Assembly: GCA_017435425.1 (NCBI GenBank)
Contig: JAFSFC010000007.1
Location: forward strand, 1-36,600
Length of the DNA: 36,600 nt
Source of the DNA: Ruminiclostridium sp.
GTDB taxonomy: Bacteria > Bacillota > Clostridia > Oscillospirales > Oscillospiraceae
Direction of reading: 5' to 3'
The stretch's first letter is position 1, and every line of letters begins with the position of its first letter. Both the position numbers and the translations under genes were made by a program. The notes below the pieces were generated by a model that had not been told where the DNA came from, did not search any database, and saw only the letters and a program-made list of their open reading frames with translations. Shown in pieces: positions 1-8,183 of this stretch.

Positions 1-354
1 GGCAAGGTCTCCCCTGCACACGCCCCCCTCCTCTACGGTGAGGACGGATGCGAGCTTTCCCTCTTTCCGGGCGGTCTCCATATCCCCGAAGGTATGGCAG
101 GGGGTCACCCAGTCCCGGTTCTTCTCGGTCTCGCTGACGTATAGCTCGGCCAGGGCCAGAACGGCCCCCCAGGGGTCGCTGGCCTCTGCCAGGTTCACGA
201 AAAGAGCGAAATTCTGTAAATAGTAGCCGCTGGCCCGGAGCTTTTCCAGGTTCACGTGCATCCTGTAAGTATCACGCAGGTGCATGGTCTTTCCCGCCCG
301 GCGCTCATGGTGCATCCAGGCAATGGTGTCACAGTGCAGGTCAGCAAAGGGCAT
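1..354 (-). CDS. Membrane dipeptidase (peptidase M19 family), N-terminal part, cut by window edge
   Basis: The first 118 codons of a gene running off the left edge. Residues 5-10 read DLHCDT, the metal-binding HxD motif that opens M19 (renal dipeptidase-like) enzymes, and the TVEEGG motif near residue 109 fits the later metal-ligand glutamate of the family. These are cytoplasmic zinc dipeptidases that cleave dipeptides, including some with D-residues. The ATG is 3 bases after the stop of the upstream oligopeptide ABC ATPase, so the two are very probably cotranscribed: imported peptides would be handed to a peptidase. The C-terminal two thirds cannot be seen, so intactness is unknown. Confidence 0.85.
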   Translation of the reverse strand, partial: MPFADLHCDTIAWMHHERRAGKTMHLRDTYRMHVNLEKLRASGYYLQNFALFVNLAEASDPWGAVLALAELYVSETEKNRDWVTPCHTFGDMETARKEGKLASVLTVEEGGVCRGDLA

Positions 355-357
355 GGG

Positions 358-1332
358 TCACACTCCTTCCGGCAGGGGGAAATGGCAGGCCACCTGGCCC
401 TCCCCCATGGGTCTCATGGGCGGCACTTCCCGGGCGCAGATCTCCCGGGCGTAGGGACACCGGGTCCGGAACCGACAGCCGGAAGGCGGGTCCACCGGGC
501 TGGGGATCTCCCCGGACAGGACGGTCTTTTCCCGGTCCCGGAGGGTTGGGTCGGGCCGGGGGACGGAGTCCAGGAGGAATTTGGTGTAGGGGTGCCGGGG
601 ATGCCGGAAAATCTCCTTCACCGGGCCGATCTCGCACACCCGGCCCAGGAACATAACGCACACCCGGTCGGCAATGTGCCGGACCACGCTCAAATCGTGG
701 GACACGAAGAGGTAGGTCAGGTGGTTGGCCTCCTGGAGATCGGCCAGCAGGTTGAGCATCTGGGCTTGGACGGACACGTCCAGGGCAGACACGGGCTCGT
801 CACAGACCACCAGCCAGGGCTCCAGGGCCAGAGCCCGGGCGATGACCACCCGCTGCCGCTGGCCGCCGGAAATTTCATGTGGGTATCGGTCCAGCAGGTC
901 CCGGGACAGGCCCACCTGGTCCAGGAGCTGGCCGCACCGCTCCCGCCACTGGTCCTTGGGGCAGATGTCGTGGATGCGCAGGGGCTCCGACAGGATGCCC
1001 TCCACATCCAGGCGGGGGTTCAGGGCAGCGGCGGTGTCCTGGAAGACCATCTGCATCTGCCGCCGGAGGGCCCGCAGATCCTTGGACGGCAGCGCTGCCA
1101 GGTCCTGGCCGTCAAAGATGGCCTGGCCTTCCGTGGGCTCCAGCAGGCCCAGGAGCAGACGGCCCAGGGTGGACTTTCCGCAGCCGGACTCCCCCACCAG
1201 GGCCAGGGTCTCCCCCTGGTAGATGGTCAGGTCCACCTGGGAGACGGCGTGGAGAACGGCACCTTTTTTCCCCTTCACCGGGAAGGTCTTGGACAGGCCA
1301 ACAGCCTGGGCTAATATGGTTTGAGTCGTCAT
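358..1332 (-). CDS. oppF: Oligopeptide/dipeptide ABC transporter ATP-binding protein, OppF/DppF type
   Basis: 324-residue ATPase that energises peptide uptake at the inner face of the membrane. It has Walker [10 protein letters not shown], signature SGGQRQR, Walker B LVVCDEPVSALD and H-loop FVSHDL. The C-terminal oligopeptide-transporter extension contains a Cys cluster (CRFRTRCPYAREIC). An upstream in-frame ATG at 1368 exists, but the ATG at 1332 is chosen because AAAGGAGG sits directly before it. It pairs with OppD encoded upstream; no permease or substrate-binding protein gene lies in the window. A 172-bp inverted-repeat element separates it from oppD. Substrate specificity (di- or oligopeptide, possibly nickel) cannot be read from the ATPase. 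Confidence 0.9.
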   Translation of the reverse strand: MTTQTILAQAVGLSKTFPVKGKKGAVLHAVSQVDLTIYQGETLALVGESGCGKSTLGRLLLGLLEPTEGQAIFDGQDLAALPSKDLRALRRQMQMVFQDTAAALNPRLDVEGILSEPLRIHDICPKDQWRERCGQLLDQVGLSRDLLDRYPHEISGGQRQRVVIARALALEPWLVVCDEPVSALDVSVQAQMLNLLADLQEANHLTYLFVSHDLSVVRHIADRVCVMFLGRVCEIGPVKEIFRHPRHPYTKFLLDSVPRPDPTLRDREKTVLSGEIPSPVDPPSGCRFRTRCPYAREICAREVPPMRPMGEGQVACHFPLPEGV

Positions 1333-1364
1333 GACGCCTCCTTTGTTGTCATCACAGGGCAGCG

Positions 1365-1536
1365 ACAATCCCTCCGTCTCGCCTGACGGCGAGCCACCTC
1401 CCTGGAGGTGAATTGGCCGGAGGCCAAGAGAGGCTGGCCTGGGCCATTACACAAGGGAGGCTGAGGCGAGTACGAATCCTCAAGGCCCCCTTGTGTAAAG
1501 GGGGCTGGCATGGCACAGCCATGACTGGGGGATTGT
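1365..1536. repeat. MITE-like element with terminal inverted repeats
   Basis: The ends are inverted copies: ACAATCCCTCCGTC at 1365-1378 and, on the other strand, ACAATCCCCCAGTC at 1536-1523 (12 of 14 identical). Inner arms also pair: ACACAAGGG near 1453 with CCCTTGTGT near 1489. The whole stretch can fold on itself. It contains no credible gene and lies exactly between oppD and oppF. No clear target duplication is visible. A related single end, CCCCCAGTC followed by a short hairpin, occurs at 31827-31872. Confidence 0.65.
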
Positions 1537-1557
1537 AGCCTGCCGACACAGCACATG

Positions 1558-2517
1558 TTATCTTGTGCACCGCACCCAATGTCCGGGTGCGATCTCGGTC
1601 AGTTCGGGGGATATAGTTCCGCAATCCCCCCGGGCGCAGTCGCACCGGGGGCAGAACCGGCAGCCCTGGGGCAGGTCGGCCAGGTCGGGCACAGAACCCC
1701 GAATATTGTACAGCCGCTTCTCCTCCCCCTCCAGAGAGGGGATGGCCTTCAGCAGACCCAGGGTGTAGGGGTGCCGGGGATTTTGAAAGAGTTCAAAGGT
1801 CTCGGCCTGCTCCACCACCTGGCCGGCGTACATCACGTACACATAGTCGCACAGCTGGGCCACCACCCCCATGTTGTGGGTGATGAGGAGGATGGAGGTG
1901 CCGTGATCCCGTCGGAGCTCCTCCATGAGCCCCAGGATCTGGGCCTGGATGGTCACGTCCAGGGCGGTGGTAGGCTCGTCGGCAATGAGGAGCTCGGGCT
2001 CACAGGCCATGGCCATGGCGATCATCACCCGCTGGCGGAGACCGCCGGAGAGTTCCCGGGGGTAGGCGTCAAGCCGCCCCTCCGGGTCGGGGATGCCCAC
2101 CTGGCGGAAGAGATCCATGGTCCTCTCCCGGGCCTGGGCCTTACTCATATTCTTATGAAGGCGAAGGGCCTCGGAGACCTGCTTTCCCACGGTGTAAACC
2201 GGGTTCAGGGAGGTCATAGGGTCCTGGAAGATCATGGCCATCCGGTCCCCCCGGAGCTTCTGGATCTCTCGGGCAGACAGCTTCCGCAGGTCCCGGTCTC
2301 CCAGGAAGATCTCGCCTCCGGTGATCTCACCGGGTTCCCGGACCAGGCCCATCACCGACAGGGCGGTGATGCTCTTGCCGCAGCCGGACTCCCCCACCAG
2401 GCCCACGATCTTCCCCCGGCCCACGGTGATGTCCACCCCGTCGGCTGCAGGAAGCAGGCCCTTGGCCGTATGAAATTGGGTGCGCAGACCGCGCACGGTC
2501 AGGGTATTTCCCTCCAC
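1558..2517 (-). CDS. oppD: Oligopeptide/dipeptide ABC transporter ATP-binding protein, OppD/DppD type
   Basis: 319-residue ATPase partner of OppF in peptide import. It has Walker [10 protein letters not shown], signature LSGGLRQRV, Walker [14 protein letters not shown]-loop LITHNMG, and a C-terminal Cys-containing OPP domain ([14 protein letters not shown]). The reading frame is open back to 2580, but I place the start at a GTG (2517). GGGGAGG lies just before it, and the predicted promoter puts the transcript start at about 2545, which would make the ATG at 2544 leaderless. It heads the operon oppD-oppF-dipeptidase, divergent from iscR. The permeases must be encoded elsewhere, or downstream beyond the left edge. 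Confidence 0.88.
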   Translation of the reverse strand: MEGNTLTVRGLRTQFHTAKGLLPAADGVDITVGRGKIVGLVGESGCGKSITALSVMGLVREPGEITGGEIFLGDRDLRKLSAREIQKLRGDRMAMIFQDPMTSLNPVYTVGKQVSEALRLHKNMSKAQARERTMDLFRQVGIPDPEGRLDAYPRELSGGLRQRVMIAMAMACEPELLIADEPTTALDVTIQAQILGLMEELRRDHGTSILLITHNMGVVAQLCDYVYVMYAGQVVEQAETFELFQNPRHPYTLGLLKAIPSLEGEEKRLYNIRGSVPDLADLPQGCRFCPRCDCARGDCGTISPELTEIAPGHWVRCTR

Positions 2518-2551
2518 TAGATCGCCTCCCCTTCTCTTGTTCATTGGCCTT

Positions 2552-2580
2552 AGTTTAGCATAGCCGGGGCCGTTGGGCAA
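2552..2580 (-). promoter_or_regulatory. Predicted promoter of oppD
   Basis: On the minus strand TTGCCC (2580-2575), a 17-base spacer, then TAAACT (2557-2552). It lies about 35 bases upstream of the GTG start of oppD and supports that start choice. Confidence 0.55.
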
Positions 2581-2696
2581 CCATTTTGCCCCGGGAGAAG
2601 AGCGGCTTTCCCGGTTCTACTTCGTCCATATTTGCCAGCTTCTGGGAATTTGTGCACTTTTTTCTTCAAAAAGTATGAATTTTTTCTTTTTCGCCA

Positions 2697-2748
2697 TTCA
2701 CTTTTCCGCCAAATGGGTGTATAATCAACACAATCCATAGGATTCCTA
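2697..2748 (+). promoter_or_regulatory. Predicted iscR promoter with palindromic operator
   Basis: TTCACT (2697-2702), a 17-base spacer, TATAAT (2720-2725). The palindrome TAGGATTCCTA (2738-2748) lies at the expected transcript start. A related CTAGGAAT half-site occurs at the equivalent place before iscS (3362-3369), which suggests IscR acts on both its own gene and iscSU. Confidence 0.6.
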
Positions 2749-2808
2749 GACGTTTTTATGCAATCCAAACGAGAAGAAGGAAACTGAAAAGAAAGAAGGA
2801 CGCAACGT

Positions 2809-3234
2809 ATGATGATCTCTACGAAAGGACGCTACGCCTTGCGCGTCATGCTTGACCTGGCCGATCATAACACCGGCGACTACATCCCCCTGAAGGACAT
2901 TGCAAAACGACAGGAGATCTCTGTCAAGTATCTGGAAAACATCCTGGCCTCTCTCAGCCGGGTGGATCTGGTGGATGCCACCCGTGGCAAGGGCGGCGGC
3001 TACCGTCTGTCCAAGCCCCCGGCAGAGTACCCCGCCGGCGAGATCATTCGCCTGGCCGAGGGCAGCCTGGCCTCCGTTGCCTGCCTGAAGGGCAGCAAGC
3101 ACGGCTGCGAAAAGGCCGACCAGTGCCGTGCCCTCCCCCTGTGGCAGGGCCTGGACAAGGTGGTCTATGACTATCTGAACAGCTACTCCCTGGCAGACCT
3201 GCAACACTTGGAGGAAGACGCACCCGCCGAGTAA
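2809..3234 (+). CDS. iscR: Rrf2-family iron-sulfur cluster regulator IscR
   Basis: 141-residue transcription factor. The N-terminal winged helix (MISTKGRYALRVMLDLA...) carries the Rrf2 signature, with a wing around residues 59-68 (RGKGGGYRL). Three cysteines, C92, C100 and C106, match the Fe-S ligand set of IscR (E. coli C92, C98, C104), so this is a cluster-binding sensor and not a cluster-free Rrf2 protein. Two ATGs are adjacent; AAGGA ends 8 bases before the first. It sits just upstream of iscS and iscU but has its own promoter and terminator. Probable role: repress or tune iscSU according to cluster supply. Confidence 0.92.
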   Translation: MMISTKGRYALRVMLDLADHNTGDYIPLKDIAKRQEISVKYLENILASLSRVDLVDATRGKGGGYRLSKPPAEYPAGEIIRLAEGSLASVACLKGSKHGCEKADQCRALPLWQGLDKVVYDYLNSYSLADLQHLEEDAPAE

Positions 3235-3245
3235 TCCGCAGCTCA

Positions 3246-3277
3246 CCCCGCCGTCAGACCGACGGCGGGGATTTTTT
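3246..3277 (+). terminator. Intrinsic terminator after iscR
   Basis: A 10-bp perfect stem (CCCCGCCGTC / GACGGCGGGG) with a 5-base loop, followed by a run of T. It separates iscR from iscSU transcription. Confidence 0.9.
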
Positions 3278-3313
3278 TCGCCCTAATTTGGATTATTTTT
3301 ATCTAAATTCCTA

Positions 3314-3366
3314 TTGACTTTATCCGCTGCCCATGCTATCATCTAAATACCTAATAGTTTACTAGG
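3314..3366 (+). promoter_or_regulatory. Predicted iscS promoter and IscR-type operator
   Basis: TTGACT (3314-3319), a 17-base spacer, TATCAT (3337-3342). The dyad CCTAATAGTTTACTAGG (3350-3366) covers the expected transcript start, so a bound repressor there would block initiation. The ribosome binding site AAAGGAGG follows before the ATG at 3390. Confidence 0.65.
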
Positions 3367-3389
3367 AATAACTCAAAGGAGGTTTCCTT

Positions 3390-4563
<1,174 letters not shown>

Positions 4564-4577
<14 letters not shown>

Positions 4578-4992
4578 AAAGGTTATGGACCACTTCCGCA
4601 ACCCCCGGAATGTAGGTTTTATTGAGAATGCCGACGGTGTCGGCGAAGTGGGCAACGCCAAGTGCGGTGACATCATGAAGATCTACCTGAAGATCGACGA
4701 CGACGTGGTCACCGACGTGAAGTTTGAGACCTTCGGCTGCGGCAGCGCCATCGCCTCCAGCTCCATGGCCACCGAACTCATCAAGGGTAAGCCCGTGAGC
4801 GAGGTCATGCAGCTGACCAACAAGGCGGTGGTGGAAGCCCTGGATGGTCTGCCCGCCGTGAAAGTCCACTGCTCCGTCCTGGCCGAGGAGGCCGTGAAGG
4901 TTGCCCTGAAGGACTACTTCGATAAGAACAGCATCCCCTATGATACCAAGCAGTTCCCGGACTGTGACCACTGCGAGGTATGTCACCACTAA
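4564..4992 (+). CDS. iscU: Iron-sulfur cluster scaffold protein IscU/NifU N-domain
   Basis: 142-residue scaffold on which [2Fe-2S] clusters are built. The ligand set is present: C34 with D36 in KCGD, C59 in FGCGSA, and C103 in HCSVLA. An in-frame ATG at 4543 is possible, but the ATG at 4564 starts the conserved MLYSEKVMDHF and has GAAAGGAG before it. It overlaps iscS by 14 bases. Oddity: the C-terminus ends in a Cys/His cluster, CDHCEVCHH (C134, C137, C140, H141, H142), beyond the usual ligands. No hscA, hscB, fdx or iscA is nearby, so this is a minimal ISC pair. Confidence 0.95.
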
Positions 4993-4995
4993 ATG

Positions 4996-5029
4996 AAAAA
5001 GCCGCTGCGGAAATCCGCAGCGGCTTTTT
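4996..5029. terminator. Bidirectional terminator between iscU and MATE gene
   Basis: A 10-bp stem GCCGCTGCGG / CCGCAGCGGC with an AAAT loop, flanked by A5 and T5. It can end iscSU transcription on plus and the MATE transcript on minus. Confidence 0.9.
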
Positions 5030-5031
5030 CG

Positions 5032-6363
5032 TCACTTTCTCGCCCTCTTCATTCGGACCAGCATCGTCACGCACAGGATAATCTGCACCACAGAGGCAGA
5101 TGGGGTACCCAGACTGATGTGGAAGAGGGTGGCTCCCTCCATGAGGCTCATAGCATACACGATGGGAATTCTCACACAGAGGGCGCCCACCAACCCCTGG
5201 ACCATCACAAACAGGGTCTTTTCCCGACCATTGAAATAGCCGATGAAGCAGAACAGGAAGCCCACCAGCAGACAGTCGATGGCATAGCCTTTCAGGTAGT
5301 CATGGGCTGCCGCCACCACGGCCGCATCTTCTGTAAAGAGGCCTGCCAGCAGGTTTCCGTGGAAAAAGGCAACATAGCCCATCACAATACCAATGGCCAC
5401 GGAAGACCCGCACCCATACAGCAGAGCCCGATCCGCCCGCTCGGGCTTTCCGGCACCGATGTTCTGGGCAACAAAGGCGGACATGGCCTGCATATAGGCC
5501 GAGGGCACCAGCATGATGAACACCGTAATTTTTTCTGCCACGCCAACGCCGGCAGACTCCACCACGCCGATCATGTTGACGATCACCTGGATCACAACGA
5601 AGGAAAGCCCCACCAGGAACTCCTGAAACCCGATGGGGAGCCCCAGCTGCAACTCCTTCTTGGCGATCCTTGCATCAAATCGGATATAGCGGAGGCCAAA
5701 ATCGAAGGGCAGCTCCTGCCTGCGGATGATGAGAACGGAAACCACCACGCTGATCCCCTGGGCAAACACCGTGGCAAGAGCCGCACCGGCCGCCCCCAGG
5801 CCAAACCCTTTCACCAGAAGCAGGTCCCCCAGGATATTCACCACACAGGCGATGGCCACTGTAAGCAGGGGCGTTTTGGAGTCTCCCAACCCTCTGAAAA
5901 TGCCGCTCAGCACATTATAGGCAACCACAAAAACCATACCCATGCCGCAAATCATGATGTACTGGTCGGTCTGCCGGAAGGCATGTTCCGGCGCTTTCAT
6001 CAGCCGGGCCAGGTCCCCGGAACACACCGTAATGACCAGGGTAAGGACCACACCGATGACCAGGAAGAGGAACAGGCCGGTACCGATGCCCCGGCTGGTC
6101 TTTTCCCGGTCCTTCTCTCCGATACTGTACCCCACAAAAATCGTGATGCCCATGGCCAGGCCGGTGATCACCGCCGTCAGGGTCTGCAGGAACATACTTC
6201 CCGTGGCAACCCCTGAGACATCCGCTGTCTCTGCAAATCTGCCCACAATGAGCAAATCGATCCCCCCGTACAGGGCCTGCAGGAACAGGGCAAACAGCAC
6301 CGGCAGGGAAAACCGCAGCAGGGCCGTCAAGATCCGCCCTTCTATCAGCACATTCTTTTTCAT
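5032..6363 (-). CDS. MATE-family multidrug/cation efflux protein
   Basis: 443-residue polytopic membrane protein of the MATE family (MatE repeats, about 12 membrane helices). Typical features are the N-terminal LLRFSLPVLFALFLQALYGGIDLLIVGRF segment and the second-half counterpart LPIGFQEFLVGLSFVVIQVIV. It would export organic cations or drugs using a Na+ or H+ gradient. The start at 6363 (MKKNVLIEG) has AGGAGG immediately upstream; the frame runs on to 6405 but lacks a site there. The leader contains an intrinsic terminator and a short upstream ORF, implying regulated readthrough. The gene is not in an operon with its neighbours. Substrate unknown. Confidence 0.9.
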   Translation of the reverse strand: MKKNVLIEGRILTALLRFSLPVLFALFLQALYGGIDLLIVGRFAETADVSGVATGSMFLQTLTAVITGLAMGITIFVGYSIGEKDREKTSRGIGTGLFLFLVIGVVLTLVITVCSGDLARLMKAPEHAFRQTDQYIMICGMGMVFVVAYNVLSGIFRGLGDSKTPLLTVAIACVVNILGDLLLVKGFGLGAAGAALATVFAQGISVVVSVLIIRRQELPFDFGLRYIRFDARIAKKELQLGLPIGFQEFLVGLSFVVIQVIVNMIGVVESAGVGVAEKITVFIMLVPSAYMQAMSAFVAQNIGAGKPERADRALLYGCGSSVAIGIVMGYVAFFHGNLLAGLFTEDAAVVAAAHDYLKGYAIDCLLVGFLFCFIGYFNGREKTLFVMVQGLVGALCVRIPIVYAMSLMEGATLFHISLGTPSASVVQIILCVTMLVRMKRARK

Positions 6364-6371
6364 GGTACCTC

Positions 6372-6415
6372 CTAAAACAAAAAGCTCGGCTATTGTTCTG
6401 CACAATAACCGAGCT
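6372..6415 (-). promoter_or_regulatory. Leader terminator (attenuator) of the MATE gene
   Basis: On the minus strand AGCTCGG pairs with CCGAGCT, and the inner ATTGT pairs with ACAAT around a short loop. TTTTTGTTTT follows, directly before the AGGAGG of the MATE gene. A rho-independent terminator placed inside the 5' leader is the layout of transcription attenuation. It could instead be an ordinary terminator for an upstream transcript, but the upstream gene (6530-7507) and the predicted promoter make a leader more likely. Confidence 0.65.
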
Positions 6416-6425
6416 CACTCGACAT
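6390..6425 (-). CDS. Possible 11-residue leader peptide upstream of MATE gene
   Basis: ATG at 6425, eleven sense codons (MSSELGYCAEQ) and TAG at 6392-6390. A GGAG lies 4 bases before the ATG. The coding stretch covers the 5' arm, loop and start of the 3' arm of the leader terminator, so a ribosome translating or stalled here would prevent the hairpin from forming. This is the geometry of antibiotic-induced leader peptides. Short ORFs occur by chance, so confidence is moderate. Confidence 0.4.
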   Translation of the reverse strand: MSSELGYCAEQ

Positions 6426-6474
6426 CTTACTCCACAATCCAACTACGGTTGGCTGTACTCCGATGACCCTATGT

Positions 6475-6520
6475 CGTTATAAACTTTTATAAGCGTAGCA
6501 CTCCGACAGGGTCCTGTCAA
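6475..6520 (-). promoter_or_regulatory. Predicted MATE promoter with dyads
   Basis: On minus TTGACA (6520-6515), a 17-base spacer, then TACGCT (6497-6492). The arms GACAGG/CCTGTC overlap the -35 box, and a second dyad (CGCTTATAAA / TTTATAACG) covers the expected start. Either could bind a repressor of the TetR or MarR type, but no such gene is adjacent. Confidence 0.45.
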
Positions 6521-6529
6521 GTTTGTTTT

Positions 6530-7507
6530 TCAGGTGGTGTACCCGTACATCCCGTCCTCCCGGAGGATCTGCTTCACCGTCCCCTCCTGGATGAGGAGCT
6601 CCAGGTGGGCCAGGGCCTCACCCACGGCGAACCACTTCTGGTTCAGGGGGAAGTCCTCCCAGCTCTTGGCCCGGATGTCCCAGGTCATGCGGCCGGTGAT
6701 GTCGTAGGCCGTCATGCCGGGGTACTTCTCCACGATGGACAAGGTCTCAGCCACCCGGTTCCGGTGGTGGACCAGGAGCTGGTCGATGCGGGTGTTCAGA
6801 TCCCCGCTGTGCCGGTGGGCAGGCAGGGCCAGCTTGACGGGATAAGCCCGGATGCGCTTGAGGCTCTCTAAGTACCGGCCCAGCATGTTGTCCATGTTGG
6901 CCCAGACCGAAATGTTAGGGGTGATATCAAAGAGGACGTGGTCTCCGGTAAAGAGGATGCCCTCCTTCTCCATCCACAGGCAGAGCTGGCCGGGGGCATG
7001 GCCGGGGACCGACAGGACCTCCAGCCGATAGTCTCCGATGGTGAAGACCTCCCCCTCCTTCACGGGGGTGTAGGCGCTGATGTCCAGCTGGGGACCCAGG
7101 TTCCGGGCGGGGTTGGTTTGGGTGATGACTGCCACCTCTTCGGCAGGAAAGCCCTCCTTCAAAAAGCGCTTGTCCATCTCCACCCAGAACCAGTCCTCAA
7201 AGGACTGGGCGGTGAAGGGGTGGTCCAGCTCCCCGATGTAGATCTTTCCCCCGGGACGAACCACCTGGGCGGACAGGCCCGTGTGGTCGGTGTGGATGTG
7301 GGTCACCAGCACGTCCATCCGGGACCGGTCCACCCCTGTCTCCTTCAGCCCGGCCTCCAGGGCCTCCCGGCATGCAGGGAGGTTGAACCCTGTGTCGATG
7401 AGGAGGCTCCGGTCGGGACCCTTCACCAGGTAAGCGTTCAGCTCTTTCAGGGGGTTGTTGGGCAGAGGGACAGGGATGGAGTAGATGTTGGGAATGATTT
7501 CGTGCAT
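6530..7507 (-). CDS. Metallo-beta-lactamase-fold hydrolase with C-terminal helical domain
   Basis: 325 residues. The MBL metal motif HIHTDH is at 70-75. Later ligands are in SVPGHAPGQ, the aspartate of FTGDHVLF, and the histidine of LPAHRHSG. The last 100 residues (from about HHRNRVAETLSIV) are a helical extension resembling the winged-helix tail of lactonase-2/glyoxalase-II-like MBL proteins. It likely hydrolyses a thioester, lactone or similar small ester in the cytoplasm; the substrate is not readable. It is the last gene of a tight run that begins with cotH, 5 bases after deoC. Confidence 0.8.
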   Translation of the reverse strand: MHEIIPNIYSIPVPLPNNPLKELNAYLVKGPDRSLLIDTGFNLPACREALEAGLKETGVDRSRMDVLVTHIHTDHTGLSAQVVRPGGKIYIGELDHPFTAQSFEDWFWVEMDKRFLKEGFPAEEVAVITQTNPARNLGPQLDISAYTPVKEGEVFTIGDYRLEVLSVPGHAPGQLCLWMEKEGILFTGDHVLFDITPNISVWANMDNMLGRYLESLKRIRAYPVKLALPAHRHSGDLNTRIDQLLVHHRNRVAETLSIVEKYPGMTAYDITGRMTWDIRAKSWEDFPLNQKWFAVGEALAHLELLIQEGTVKQILREDGMYGYTT

Positions 7508-7512
7508 CGGTT

Positions 7513-8163
7513 TTATGCCTTTCTTGCTTCGCCCACCAGGGCAGAGGCTCCCAGGCGGTCAGCACCCAGGTCCAGGAAGGCCTGGGCGTCCTCCAGGGTG
7601 CGGATGCCCCCGGAGGCCTTGAGCTTGATGTGGTCGGCCAGATGCTCCCGCAGGAGGGCCACATCCTCCCGGGTGGCGCCGCCGGTGGAGAATCCGGTGG
7701 AGGTCTTTAAGAAATCTGCCCCGGCCTTCTCCACCACCTGGCAGAGCTTGATCTTTTCGGGGTCAGACAGGAGGCAGGTCTCAATGATGACCTTCAGGGG
7801 ACGGCCCAGACAGGCGGCCTTCACGGCGGAGATCTCCTCGCCGATCTCCTTCCACTTGCGCTCCTTCACCAGGCCGTTGTTGATGACCATGTCGATCTCG
7901 CTGGCCCCGTTCTCCACGGCGTCCTTGGTCTCAAAGAGCTTGGCGGCCAGGGTGTTGTAGCCGTTGGGGAAGCCGATGACCGTGCAGATCTTCAGGTAGC
8001 CCTGGGTGTAGTCCACAGCGGCCTTTACAAAGGAGGGAGGGATGCACACGGTGGCGCAGCCAAACTCCATGGCCTCGTCGCAGAGGGTCTTGATCTGATC
8101 CCAGGTGGCATCCACCTTCAGCAGGGTGTGGTCAACATGGGAGAGAATGTTCTGGATATCCAT
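7513..8163 (-). CDS. deoC: Deoxyribose-phosphate aldolase
   Basis: 216-residue TIM-barrel class I aldolase that splits 2-deoxyribose-5-phosphate into glyceraldehyde-3-phosphate and acetaldehyde, in deoxynucleoside catabolism. The Schiff-base lysine is K153 in FLKTSTGF, with K182 in LKASGGIRT and D91 in EIDMVIN as the other catalytic residues. Length is normal. AAAGGAG precedes the ATG. It lies between a DHHW surface protein and an MBL hydrolase and not beside deoA/deoB/pdp, which is unusual for deoC. Confidence 0.95.
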   Translation of the reverse strand: MDIQNILSHVDHTLLKVDATWDQIKTLCDEAMEFGCATVCIPPSFVKAAVDYTQGYLKICTVIGFPNGYNTLAAKLFETKDAVENGASEIDMVINNGLVKERKWKEIGEEISAVKAACLGRPLKVIIETCLLSDPEKIKLCQVVEKAGADFLKTSTGFSTGGATREDVALLREHLADHIKLKASGGIRTLEDAQAFLDLGADRLGASALVGEARKA

Positions 8164-8183
8164 AGGGATCGCTCCTTTTCTTT

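Noticed and set aside
3281..3389. Riboswitch or T-box before iscS
   Set aside because: The stretch is too short after the predicted transcript start and has no terminator; a protein operator explains it better.
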